From Eubacterium sp. CAG:180 (GTDB lineage: Bacteria; Bacillota; Clostridia; Oscillospirales; Acutalibacteraceae): a DNA stretch of 64,000 nucleotides. Shown piece after piece: positions 36,324 through 43,993 of the stretch. Position 1 is the stretch's first letter. Each line of letters begins with the position of its first letter. The translations under genes and the position numbers were made by a program. The DNA lies in NCBI GenBank assembly GCA_000432435.1, contig HF993131.1, positions 107,938 to 171,937 of the forward strand. The letters run 5' to 3'. The notes beneath the pieces were generated by a model. The model saw nothing but the letters and a program-made list of their open reading frames with translations, did not search any database and was not told where the DNA came from.

Positions 36324-37382
36324 TCAAACATCATATAATTTTAATGCATTAACCATATCCTGTTTGCACATATCGACAAGCTCTTTCGGTTCGGTGATTT
36401 TGATTTGGCTTGCATAAAGTCTTGCCCAATAGCGTATGTCATTTTCATTAACCTTAACGCTTGTAAGCACATTGCCGTCGCCGATATCAGTGAAATTAAC
36501 ATTCGCTCCGAACGAATCAAGTACATCTGAAATTAAATATTTAGGCATTTCAAATTTTGCCCTGATTGACTTACCGCCGAACATAAAAATATGCTCCTGC
36601 ATATACTTTGCAACATCAAGACCCACAAGCCCCTCAACCTGTTTTTTAGGCTTTCTGGGTGTATCCAAAATTTCAATATTACTGATTCTGTCAATACGAT
36701 AATGAGAAAGATTATCGTACTTATCGTAATTGCAAATAAGATAATATTTACCGCCGTTTGCCACCATAGTATATGGATTGATTATGTATTCTCTGACATC
36801 GCCGTTTTTGTTTATACGGTGATGAAGTTTTTTATCGACACCGTATTCGTTATAGAGAAACTTAACCTGTAAGCCATTTGAAATCGCCTCGTCAAGCACC
36901 TCTATAGTGTAAAATAATTCTTTGTTAATTTCTCTGTCGGCTGCTTCATAGAACCGAATATTTGCCGTACTGAATTTAAAATATTTATTTGATAAATCCT
37001 TGAGTTTAACAAGCAGTTCCTTTTTATTTGCCATCGGAATGCTTTTTGAGAACAGAACCGAGTCCATAAGCAGCCGAAGCTCAGAATCCGTAAATACATT
37101 GTTGTAATAAAAGCCGGTTAAAATTTCGCTTTTCTCAATTTCTCCCGTTGAACGATTTGGGGTAAAACGAATTTTGGTTGAATATTCAATGTTGTATGAG
37201 CCGTCATTGATTAAATCTTCAAGATTAGCTTTGACCGCTTTCCTATCAACCGTCATATCGTATTCGCTCTCAAGCCGCTTTTGGATTTCTCTCTGCGTCA
37301 TAGGATGCTCGGCATCGGTGTTTCGCCTTAGTATATCGTAAATATACATATTCATCATTTTCTTTGGTCTGCTTCCAAGCAT
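36324..37382 (-). CDS. WYL-domain transcriptional regulator
   Basis: The ATG at 37382 is preferred over the GTG at 37391 because GAGGTG then sits 6 nt upstream. 352 residues: an N-terminal winged helix (YIYDILRRNTDAEHPMTQREIQKRLE...DRKAVKANLEDL), a linker, and a WYL domain with NPYTMVANGGKYYLICNYDKY and HYRIDRISNIEIL (about 185-250). A C-terminal WCX-type part follows (KYLISDVLDSFGANVNFTDIG). Proteins of this class often repress defence or mobile-element operons and sense nucleotides. Three spaced direct repeats lie just upstream and are conserved at a second locus, so autoregulation is likely. Confidence 0.93.
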   Translation of the reverse strand: MLGSRPKKMMNMYIYDILRRNTDAEHPMTQREIQKRLESEYDMTVDRKAVKANLEDLINDGSYNIEYSTKIRFTPNRSTGEIEKSEILTGFYYNNVFTDSELRLLMDSVLFSKSIPMANKKELLVKLKDLSNKYFKFSTANIRFYEAADREINKELFYTIEVLDEAISNGLQVKFLYNEYGVDKKLHHRINKNGDVREYIINPYTMVANGGKYYLICNYDKYDNLSHYRIDRISNIEILDTPRKPKKQVEGLVGLDVAKYMQEHIFMFGGKSIRAKFEMPKYLISDVLDSFGANVNFTDIGDGNVLTSVKVNENDIRYWARLYASQIKITEPKELVDMCKQDMVNALKLYDV

Positions 37383-37410
37383 AATATTCACCTCAAACTT
37401 ATTTTATATC

Positions 37411-37439
37411 TTATGCTCACATTATGCAATAGGTTATGC
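37411..37439 (-). promoter_or_regulatory. Candidate WYL operator: three TTATGC direct repeats
   Basis: TTATGC occurs at 37411, 37422 and 37434 (plus-strand text), spaced 11 and 12 bp, so the repeats face the same side of the helix. They overlap the likely -10 region of the WYL gene. The arrangement is repeated at 40601-40630 in front of a decayed WYL copy. Confidence 0.55.
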
Positions 37440-37601
37440 GACTTTTTCAGTACATAAGTTCCGCCGCATTTCATTCTAATAACACTTTAATAAATCATTT
37501 GTACCGTTTTTCGTTCATAAAGGCCTTTATAATTTACAAAAACAGTATGCTAAATATCTGATTTAATATTTATCAAAAAATTAGAAAGCAGGGTATATAT
37601 A

Positions 37602-37880
37602 ATGAAAATTTGGCTGGACGATATAAGACCTGCTCCAAACGGTTATATTCATTGTCACAGCGTTAATGAAGCAATTGAATTGATTAAAAACGCAAAAGAA
37701 CCGATTGAACAACTTGACTTAGATCATGATTTAGGCGACTATGCTTTTGACGGTGGTGACGGAATTAAATTGCTTGACTATCTTGCAGAAACCGAGCAAT
37801 ATTATCCTGTCAAGTTGCACACAATGAATCCGGTCGGCAGAGAAAATATGCAACGACTTATTAATAGATATTGGAAATGA
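37602..37880 (+). CDS. Orphan cREC (receiver-like, cyclic-phosphate-associated) protein
   Basis: 92 residues. Key motifs are IWLDDIRPAPNGYIHCHSVNEA, the acidic pocket LDLDHDLGDY, a GGDGIKLLDYL helix and KLHTMNPVGRENMQRLI. These match the stand-alone receiver-like domain linked to cyclic-phosphate or RNA-end processing in conflict systems (cREC). It lacks the usual phospho-receiver Lys context, so it is unlikely to be a two-component receiver. It is transcribed away from the WYL gene from the shared 220-bp region and is followed by its own terminator. Confidence 0.8.
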   Translation: MKIWLDDIRPAPNGYIHCHSVNEAIELIKNAKEPIEQLDLDHDLGDYAFDGGDGIKLLDYLAETEQYYPVKLHTMNPVGRENMQRLINRYWK

Positions 37881-37896
37881 ATTAATCACTAACGAT

Positions 37897-37935
37897 AAAA
37901 GAGGTTTGCCCTTCAATCGGAGTAAACCTCTTTTT
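37897..37935 (+). terminator. Terminator after the cREC gene
   Basis: The stem AAAAGAGGTTT / AAACCTCTTTT with a 16-nt loop is followed by TTT on the plus strand. Confidence 0.8.
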
Positions 37936-37949
37936 ATATTTGCCTTGAT

Positions 37950-38036
37950 TTAATCTTCCCAACTGATACAGTTAAGTAAACCGGCATTTTCGGTAATTTT
38001 TTTACTGTTTACCGTTACAATTGTTTTATTTTTTTT
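37950..38036 (-). pseudogene. 3'-end remnant of a second peptidyl-arginine-deiminase-like gene
   Basis: The minus strand encodes KTIVTVNSKKITENAGLLNC followed by ISWED and a stop. The intact gene at 38808 ends KTIIPVNINEIAEKGGLLNC, ISWEFE, stop. Nucleotide identity is high, including the run CCCAACTGATACAGTTAAG. No homologous sequence is seen beyond about 29 codons, so this is a truncated duplicate. Confidence 0.8.
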
Positions 38037-38084
38037 ACGAATGTGATGCCATAGAACTACCCGACCGATAAATATACATGACTA

Positions 38085-38735
38085 TTAGTTTTCTTGCGCA
38101 TAAGAAACAGGAATATTGTTTTCTTTTGCGTATTTTTCCGCCGCAGAGCCCTTGTGACAATATATTGTCAGCTTATCGCAATCCGTAAAAATCTTACTAT
38201 CAAATTCTGTCACACTATTCGGAATATAGATTCTTTCCAAATTTTCACATCCAAAGAAGGTATTTCCTTCAATCTTAGTTATATGGTTTGAAATATTTAT
38301 TTCTCTTAGCTTTTTGCAACCATAAAAAATCCATCTTCCCATTGCTTTTATACTATTCGGAATTGATATTTTTTCTATGTTTTCACAACACTGAAAAGCA
38401 TAGTGACATATTCCGGTTACACTCTGCGGAACACAATAAGATGTTGCTTGATGATTTCTCGGAAATCGCACAAGTAGTTTTTTATCTTTATCAAACAAAA
38501 CACCGTCTAAAGAAGAATATTCCTCATTGCCCTCTGATACTTCAATTGATTCTAAGAGCAGACAGTCGTAAAAATCGGGCAACCAATCTATGGAGTTTGG
38601 TACAATCAACTTTCTCAGGTTCGGGCAGTAACTAAATGCGCCACCATCAATATGCCGAATATCCTCCGGAATCCTGAACACACCGTTTTCCAAATCCACG
38701 TCATAAACTGCGGTTAAAACTTTTTCAACTTCCAT
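38085..38735 (-). CDS. Cytoplasmic BspA-type leucine-rich-repeat protein
   Basis: 216 residues without a signal peptide. Repeats of the BspA/LRR_5 type are visible: GAFSYCPNLRKLIVPNSI, YAFQCCENIEKISIPNSI, WIFYGCKKLREINISNHI, TFFGCENLERIYIPNSV and KIFTDCDKLTIYC, each about 23 residues, ending in AAEKYAKENNIPV. The fold offers a protein-binding surface. Such proteins are frequent in gut and protist-associated bacteria; this one should act inside the cell. A TATGTACT motif lies in its upstream region, as at other island genes. Confidence 0.9.
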   Translation of the reverse strand: MEVEKVLTAVYDVDLENGVFRIPEDIRHIDGGAFSYCPNLRKLIVPNSIDWLPDFYDCLLLESIEVSEGNEEYSSLDGVLFDKDKKLLVRFPRNHQATSYCVPQSVTGICHYAFQCCENIEKISIPNSIKAMGRWIFYGCKKLREINISNHITKIEGNTFFGCENLERIYIPNSVTEFDSKIFTDCDKLTIYCHKGSAAEKYAKENNIPVSYAQEN

Positions 38736-38807
38736 TATTTTCTTCCTTTCTTCAATTCTTATTTATATGATAGTAAAAGCAATGCACAAAAATAAGTACA
38801 TATTTTG

Positions 38808-39608
38808 CTATTCAAATTCCCAACTGATACAGTTAAGCAAACCGCCTTTTTCGGCAATTTCATTTATATTAACCGGAATAATTGTTTTATAAAAAATGTT
38901 TTTTGCCAGTTCTATTGCCTCGTTATCCGTGTCAACACCGAACACCGGCAGGAATATAGATTTCTCCGTTGCTAAATAATTAAGATAACAACCGACGGCA
39001 CTGTCACCCTTAGAGTAAAAATACGGAAAATCAATAACATTAAATCCGTAATTTTGCAAAGACTTTTTAACTTTCGTTTCAAATCCATACGGCGACAGCG
39101 GAGCATTAACGATAGCGGTATTTTCACCGACCAATCGCACCATACCGTCGGCATGTCCTGTCATATCGCTTTTGAGCGATGGAATGATTATTAAACTTGC
39201 TTCGAGCAATTTTTCAAGTTTGGCTGTGAGTTCTGCTTCACTTATGCCGTGATTTTCCGAAAAAACTCTGTCGCTTATGATAACTTTTTCTTTGGACGGA
39301 GAAAAGACCACATTCCCGCCGTCTAAATTTATATCGGAATAAACAAGCTTTTTGAAATCAAAATTCGGCACAATATCTCTGCGAAAATCGGTGCGAAGCT
39401 CGGGAGAGCCGTCAAGATAACTCGGCTCGTATCGAAATGACACATATTTGCCAGATTTAGTTTTCACAGGCATAAAATCCCGCAGCCATATATCTTTTGT
39501 ATTATTTAATAATTTATATTTTATATTAAATAAATCAAGTGCGGCGAACATTCTGTCCGCCGCAGGTTTGTATTTTGGTGTGTTTAATTGAGATGAAAAA
39601 TAAAGCAT
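38808..39608 (-). CDS. Agmatine/peptidyl-arginine deiminase family protein
   Basis: The ATG at 39608 follows AAAGGA. The 266 residues have the guanidine-modifying fold: DIWLRDFMPVKTKSG, NLDGGNVVFSP, the catalytic-type SDMTGHADGMVRLVGENTAIVN, and DSAVGCYLNYLATEKSIFLPVF with the candidate nucleophile Cys. Family members hydrolyse agmatine or protein arginine to citrulline-type products. The protein is shorter than agmatine deiminases (about 365 residues), so its substrate is uncertain. A truncated second copy lies at 37950, so the locus has rearranged. Confidence 0.82.
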   Translation of the reverse strand: MLYFSSQLNTPKYKPAADRMFAALDLFNIKYKLLNNTKDIWLRDFMPVKTKSGKYVSFRYEPSYLDGSPELRTDFRRDIVPNFDFKKLVYSDINLDGGNVVFSPSKEKVIISDRVFSENHGISEAELTAKLEKLLEASLIIIPSLKSDMTGHADGMVRLVGENTAIVNAPLSPYGFETKVKKSLQNYGFNVIDFPYFYSKGDSAVGCYLNYLATEKSIFLPVFGVDTDNEAIELAKNIFYKTIIPVNINEIAEKGGLLNCISWEFE

Positions 39609-39641
39609 TGTATATTCCTTTATCAATGTCATCCATTAACT

Positions 39642-40247
39642 TTATATTTTAATTTTATTTATGAAAAACCTGTACGCTACTTTTGCGTCGGTCTTATCTT
39701 CACCTTTTAACCCTATTCGTTCACATTCTTTCCTCGTAAACGATAATGAACTATCATAAATTCTCAGTGTCGAGAGGTTATTTTCATCAATTCCCAAAGT
39801 TTTGGCCAAGGTTGTCGGTCTGCCTTCGCCAAAATTCATGTTTATATTATCATCAATAATCAGAGTGTTATCTTCTACTTTGACAGCACCTCTTATAAGT
39901 ACATTATCAAGCTCAATTCGCGCTTCTGCCTTATTCGCTTTGCAGGCTAAATGAAGCATTCCACCGTAAAGAAAAAACTCACCGACCATGTTCTCATCGG
40001 TCAGAATTTTATACGCTTTACCATTTTTATCTATCTCATTTTCACTTTTTTTAGTACCATCCTCGTTATGAGTTGCTCTGTAAATATAACTGTAATAATC
40101 ATCTGCAGGATATGCTTCGGTTACCGTTATTAAGTAATCGCCATCAGCACAGTGTATTATTTTACCTAGCAAATCATGTGCAAGGGTTTGTGCATCTTTA
40201 TTTCCAACTAAATCTTTTCCCAGCTTTAATTCTTTTAATTCTTCCAT
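39642..40247 (-). CDS. Divergent AAG/MPG-like DNA-3-methyladenine glycosylase
   Basis: The ATG at 40247 follows AAGGAG. The 201 residues show the outline of the AAG family: AQTLAHDLLGKIIHC near the start, ITVTEAYPADDYYSYIYR (the TEAY segment carries the family's catalytic Glu), EFFLYGGMLHLACKANK in place of the usual Y-x-Y-G-M-H segment, and a C-terminal YRFFINK. Many positions that form the usual base-flipping pocket differ, so either the substrate has changed or the protein is no longer a glycosylase. Another DNA-glycosylase-like protein lies 2 kb away in the island. Confidence 0.7.
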   Translation of the reverse strand: MEELKELKLGKDLVGNKDAQTLAHDLLGKIIHCADGDYLITVTEAYPADDYYSYIYRATHNEDGTKKSENEIDKNGKAYKILTDENMVGEFFLYGGMLHLACKANKAEARIELDNVLIRGAVKVEDNTLIIDDNINMNFGEGRPTTLAKTLGIDENNLSTLRIYDSSLSFTRKECERIGLKGEDKTDAKVAYRFFINKIKI

Positions 40248-40266
40248 AATAAAACTCCTTTTCAAT

Positions 40267-40437
40267 TCAATCCCAAATTCTTAACATTACAACCGGTCCG
40301 CTATCCTTGAATATCTCTTCACCGACGGTAATTGAATATTTTTCATAAGGCTCGACCGAGGTTGCCCAAACGCCCTCTCTTTTCTTGAACTCATCGACAA
40401 GCTCACAGGTCGGAACAGCACTTAAATCAAAACTCAT
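40267..40437 (-). CDS. Small BC1881-like protein
   Basis: 56 residues that start MSFDLSAVPTCELVDEFKKR, continue EGVWATSVEPYEKYSITVGE and end GPVVMLRIWD. A strong GGGGGG run lies 8 nt upstream of the ATG. The pattern (DLS.V.T.ELV.E.KKREGV, then a short strand and GP.V.L) fits the small BC1881 family seen in phage and mobile regions of Firmicutes. Function unknown. It is the gene next to the decayed WYL copy and its operator. Confidence 0.7.
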   Translation of the reverse strand: MSFDLSAVPTCELVDEFKKREGVWATSVEPYEKYSITVGEEIFKDSGPVVMLRIWD

Positions 40438-40494
40438 ATAAATTCCCCCCTTGCTTATTTGCTTTCATTATAGCAAATCGTATTTTTTCGTCAA

Positions 40495-40584
40495 CTGCCA
40501 TCCGAGGCACTTATTTCGCCGTTTTATACGAGCAACCGCATAACACCCACATATTTATCTTTTTTCGGGATTGCTTCCGATCAT
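40495..40584 (-). pseudogene. 5'-end remnant of a second WYL regulator
   Basis: Read on the minus strand it begins ATG ATC GGA AGC AAT CCC GAA AAA, parallel to ATG CTT GGA AGC AGA CCA AAG AAA of the intact WYL gene, then meets a stop. DNA similarity seems to go on for roughly another 50 bp (GGCGAAA, TGCC.CG.ATGGC). The upstream region is also conserved, including the three TTATG repeats. Confidence 0.7.
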
Positions 40585-40600
40585 AATATCTACATCGAAT

Positions 40601-40630
40601 TTATGATCCATATTATGCAATAGTTTATGG
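40601..40630 (-). promoter_or_regulatory. Second copy of the candidate WYL operator
   Basis: TTATGA, TTATGC and TTATGG at 40601, 40613 and 40625 are spaced 12 bp apart and followed by a TATTGCATAAT-type core read on the minus strand, as at the intact WYL gene. Although its own WYL gene is dead, this site could still drive or repress the downstream BC1881-like gene. Confidence 0.5.
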
Positions 40631-40656
40631 TTCTTTTTTCGGACATAAAACATTTT

Positions 40657-41574
40657 TTAAAGCTGCATATTATTAAATTCTTCATCATTTATCTTTATTG
40701 AATCAAAGGTATAAAAATTATCAAGGCTTTGCACCGAAACTCTTGACGGGGTATCGTTAATATAATTCCACACACTCCAGTTTTCAAAGCTCGCTGTATT
40801 ATTTGAAAACGAAGTAATGTACAATGCCTCCATAGGCATAATTTTCCCTAACACGCAAACATCTAATTTATGCTGCGGATAAAACAAGCAATCATCATTT
40901 GCGCCTTTGTATTGTTCAAATGACGACAAGGTTGAAACGATACAAATTTTCTTATCAAAAGCAAAATCATAAAAGTATTTCAACACTTCAATTTGTAATT
41001 TTGGGCTGTATTTTTTAAGCAAGGCCTCAAGATACGGAATGTAGACAATATCTATATTCAAATCGAGAATTTTTGATTTAATATCCTCTGTAAAAGCAAT
41101 TATGTTATCATCGGGCATACACTCGCAAAAATAGAGCTTTTTATCATCAAATCAAGAAAGGTTGTTTTGGTGATTTTTTCGTCCAACAGCTTTTAAGAAA
41201 TCGCGAACAATTGCATTAGAAAAAGGCGATATAATTAAAACTCGTTTGCCTACGTTAACGGCTTCGATAACAAAACTGTTCACCATTCTTATAAGATATG
41301 TATTAAATTCATCGGTACAAAACAACTTAAACATATCTTTTTCAAATATGCAAAGCTCATCTAAATCATTGCTACTCGTTTTTGTAAGATTTTGATTTTG
41401 TTCTTCCTCAAACGGGTTTAAGTATTCTTTAATACGATCGGTAAAAGGAGTTATTGCGGGTAAATTGTTGAGATACTGGTTGTCGGCATCTAAATCTTTA
41501 ATTTCAAAGCTGTTGCAATTATCAATAAATTTTTTTGCCATTTCAATTATATGATCGTTTTTTGAGCGATTCAT
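40657..41574 (-). pseudogene. Unknown gene split by a single in-frame TGA
   Basis: A frame starts at the ATG at 41574 (RBS GGAGG) with MNRSKNDHIIEMAKKFIDNC and runs to a TGA at 41152. Beyond that stop the same frame goes on with FDDKKLYFCECMPDDNIIAF to 40657. The two pieces are exactly in register with no shift, so one substitution (for example TGG to TGA) would explain the break. The full product would be 305 residues. It has alternating helix/strand text (VLIISPFSNAIVRDFLKAVG; ICIVSTLSSFEQYKG) but no recognised motif. Either it is a recent pseudogene or two proteins are made. Confidence 0.7.
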
Positions 41575-41593
41575 AATTTCTCCTCCGTTTTGC

Positions 41594-41923
41594 TTAATCC
41601 AAATAACATTTATAATGCTTGCTGAAATCCAACTTAATAATCGGTTCGCCCTCAATTTCAAACGCTTCTTTTATACCTAAGATAAACTCGTTTGATATAT
41701 CCGGATTCATATAAACAATCGCTTTGTTTTTAGTTCCTTTGACAACCCTTCCACGAGGGTAGTAATTGTATGGCTTGTTACAATTTTGGGGCTTAACATA
41801 TTTCCACAGTTTTTCGTGATTATATGTATCACCCGATTTTGCAATGCCGTCGGGATATTTACTTTTGTCAAACGGAATTGCAAGCAACTTATTATCAATT
41901 AACCAAAACACGCCTTGCTTCAT
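41594..41923 (-). CDS. Small protein of unknown function upstream of the split gene
   Basis: The ATG at 41923 has AAGGGTG upstream. The 109 residues read MKQGVFWLIDNKLLAIPFDK...GDTYNHEKLWKYVKPQNCNKPYNYYPRGRVV and end FSKHYKCYLD. The YYPRGRVV and NPDISNEFILGIKEAFEI segments suggest a compact alpha/beta fold found in small Firmicutes proteins, but I cannot name it. It ends 19 bp before the split gene and is probably cotranscribed with it. Confidence 0.75.
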   Translation of the reverse strand: MKQGVFWLIDNKLLAIPFDKSKYPDGIAKSGDTYNHEKLWKYVKPQNCNKPYNYYPRGRVVKGTKNKAIVYMNPDISNEFILGIKEAFEIEGEPIIKLDFSKHYKCYLD

Positions 41924-41986
41924 ATCATCACCCTTTCTTGATGTGATTATATAAAACGTTATGAACCGAATTTCGGGCATAATAAA

Positions 41987-42014
41987 ACACCACAATGATT
42001 TCTCACCGTGGTGT
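41987..42014 (-). terminator. Weak terminator after the UDG-like gene
   Basis: The stem ACACCAC / GTGGTGT with a 14-nt loop lies after the stop at 42020. The tail on the minus strand is only moderately T-rich, so efficiency is doubtful. Confidence 0.5.
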
Positions 42015-42019
42015 CAATG

Positions 42020-42664
42020 TTATATTAGATTTTTCAAATATGGTTTGTAATTTTCAGCATTAAAACCACATCTCGCAGAAGGATGACGAAGCCCATAAAC
42101 GTGAACATCTCTCTTTAGCATTGTTTTTGCATTTTTATGTTGTTCACCTTTTAAATAAACACAATGTCTTATAAAATCTCTTTTTTTGCCCACAAACAAA
42201 TTACCGTTATCTAAATCAGGTTGTTTTTCAGCAGCTGTTTTATTTTTGGAACAACTAGGCAGATTATTATAAACTGTTCTACCGAAAACAAATACTATAT
42301 CAATTTCATTTTTATTTATAAATTCAAATAATTCATTATTGTATATTTCTTTATTGTTTTTAATTAAAATTTTTGCTTTTGAATCACCTATACCACACAA
42401 TCCGTCAACATAGTTTGCAAAATATACATTATTCCAAAAACTTTCAAATTCATCATCAATATCCTTTACATTTTCAAAAAAGCATTTAGCAATTTTATGA
42501 AAAAATTGATATTTCTTTTCACCTGGATTTGAATAAAAATTTTGAACTACTGAATCAGTAGTGAAATCATTATACCCATCTTTATCATAATGCGACTCTC
42601 CTAATATAAGTATTCTTTTACTTTGATGTTTTGCATTTTTACCTTCATAAACACCTTTAAACAT
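42020..42664 (-). CDS. Uracil-DNA-glycosylase-superfamily-like protein
   Basis: The ATG at 42664 is 9 nt from AGGTGG; ATG 42670 is the alternative. The 214 residues contain KRILILGESHYDKDGYNDF near the start and a central hydrophobic strand IDIVFVFGRTVYNNL. YGLRHPSARCGFNAENY near the end matches the H-P-S loop of the UDG fold. The first motif (GESHY) replaces the catalytic GQDPYH of true UDGs, so it may be a UDG-fold protein without glycosylase activity. Codon use is very AT-rich compared with core genes, indicating transfer. Confidence 0.7.
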   Translation of the reverse strand: MFKGVYEGKNAKHQSKRILILGESHYDKDGYNDFTTDSVVQNFYSNPGEKKYQFFHKIAKCFFENVKDIDDEFESFWNNVYFANYVDGLCGIGDSKAKILIKNNKEIYNNELFEFINKNEIDIVFVFGRTVYNNLPSCSKNKTAAEKQPDLDNGNLFVGKKRDFIRHCVYLKGEQHKNAKTMLKRDVHVYGLRHPSARCGFNAENYKPYLKNLI

Positions 42665-42715
42665 TTTCATCACCCACCTAATAATAACAAATCAAACAGT
42701 TAATTACAACATTCA

Positions 42716-42826
42716 TCAATCTTTACCGCTGAGCATATCGGCTAAGGCATCGTCCATTTTCTTTTGTGCCGAAGCCTCTAAATTCTTTGAATGTGCGACA
42801 CGCTTTGCGTATTGAATTTTGAAATG
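42716..42826 (-). pseudogene. Fragment of a mobile-element protein abutting the tRNA gene
   Basis: The minus strand reads, without a start codon, SETHFKIQYAKRVAHSKNLE then ASAQKKMDDALADMLSGKD and a stop. The text is protein-like and more GC-rich than its neighbours. It starts immediately beyond the tRNA-Thr terminator, where an integrated element would be joined. The parent family is not identified. Confidence 0.5.
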
Positions 42827-42850
42827 CGTTTCAGAAAAAGAAAAAATAAA

Positions 42851-42870
42851 AGGCAGAGATTATCTCTGCC
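42851..42870 (-). terminator. Terminator of tRNA-Thr(CGT)
   Basis: The stem GGCAGAGAT / ATCTCTGCC is followed on the minus strand by TTTTATTTTTT, directly after the tRNA 3' end. Confidence 0.85.
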
Positions 42871-42871
42871 C

Positions 42872-42948
42872 TTGGAGCTACTGGCCGGACTTGAACCGGC
42901 GACCTGCTGATTACGAATCAGCTGCTCTACCAACTGAGCCACAGTAGC
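42872..42948 (-). tRNA. tRNA-Thr (anticodon CGT)
   Basis: The minus strand folds as a cloverleaf: acceptor GCTACTG/CAGTAGC, D-arm GCTCAGTTGGTAGAGC, anticodon arm GCTGA-TTCGTAA-TCAGC, and T-arm GCCGGTTCAAGTCCGGC. The discriminator T and CCA are encoded. Anticodon CGT reads ACG. Its 3' end faces the accessory island, a common integration geometry. Confidence 0.97.
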
Positions 42949-43183
42949 AAATGTTATTCAAAACAAAAACAGCCTTGATTTAGCTGCTCACATATTATAA
43001 ATGAACCGCGCTGTTTTTGCAAGAGTAAAAAGCAAAAAAGTTCAGTTTTTGACAAACATATCATCTTGGATTGTGAAATCGCCGTATATGTGATAATATA
43101 TTATAAGCTTGCAGGCTGTCTGTAATCGGATTTTCCGTTTACTTCGCACACAAGCTGTACTTTTTATTTAAAGGGGTAATATA

Positions 43184-43915
43184 ATGAGCATAGCCGTAGT
43201 TACCGGTGCCTCCGGAGGTATCGGTGCCGAAATTGCAAAACGACTGGCACAGGACGGTTTTTCCGTTGCACTTATATATAACAGAAACGCCGAAAAAGCA
43301 CAGAAAACGGCTGACGAAATAACTCTTTCGGGCGGCAGCGCAAAAACGTATAAATGCGATGTACGTGACAGCTCGGAAATAACTTCGGCAATTGAAGCAA
43401 TAGAGCGTGACTTCGGCGAAATAAGCGTACTTGTAAATAATGCCGGAATATCCGAGCAAAAGCTCCTCACCGATATTACGGATTCGGATTGGGAAAATAT
43501 GATAAGCACAAATCTAAGCGGTGCTTTTTACTTTTGCCGTGCCGTACTCCCCTATTTTGTTCACAGAAAATCGGGTAGGATAATAAACATCTCCTCTATG
43601 TGGGGCGAGACGGGAGGCTCGTGCGAGGTGCATTATTCCGCGGCAAAAGCAGGCCTTATAGGTCTTACCAAAGCACTTGCAAAAGAAGTTGCTCCGTCCG
43701 GAATTACTGTAAATGCAGTATCCCCCGGCGTTATAAACACCGAAATGGTGACAAAGCTCGGTAAAGATACCGTAGATATGCTGCGTGAAGAAATCCCCGT
43801 GATGCGACTCGGTACTCCCGAAGACGTGGCAAATGCGGTTTCATTCTTAGCCGATGACAGAGCGTCATATATTACAGGGCAAATAATCTCCGTAAACGGC
43901 GGCATAGTTATTTAG
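43184..43915 (+). CDS. ymfI: YmfI-like SDR (EF-P 5-aminopentanone reductase / FabG-like)
   Basis: A 243-residue classical SDR: VTGASGGIGAEIAKRL, NNAGIS, catalytic Ser-Tyr-Lys in INISSMWGETGGSCEVHYSAAKAGL, and C-terminal ASYITGQIISVNGG. The phrase WGETGGSCEVHYSAAKAGLIGL is typical of the Firmicutes branch that reduces 5-aminopentanone on the modified lysine of elongation factor P. Generic 3-oxoacyl-ACP reductases usually differ there. FabG activity remains possible. RBS AAAGGGG precedes the ATG. Monocistronic. Confidence 0.8.
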   Translation: MSIAVVTGASGGIGAEIAKRLAQDGFSVALIYNRNAEKAQKTADEITLSGGSAKTYKCDVRDSSEITSAIEAIERDFGEISVLVNNAGISEQKLLTDITDSDWENMISTNLSGAFYFCRAVLPYFVHRKSGRIINISSMWGETGGSCEVHYSAAKAGLIGLTKALAKEVAPSGITVNAVSPGVINTEMVTKLGKDTVDMLREEIPVMRLGTPEDVANAVSFLADDRASYITGQIISVNGGIVI

Positions 43916-43957
43916 TAATTACAAGGTTCTGTATACAAAAATCGTATAAGCAAAAAA

Positions 43958-43987
43958 CGGGATGTAAAACTTATGTTTTACATCCCG
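43958..43987. terminator. Bidirectional terminator between convergent ymfI and sulfatase genes
   Basis: The perfect 13-bp stem CGGGATGTAAAAC / GTTTTACATCCCG sits between two converging genes, with A/T-rich flanks on both sides. Confidence 0.85.
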
Positions 43988-43993
43988 AATTTA

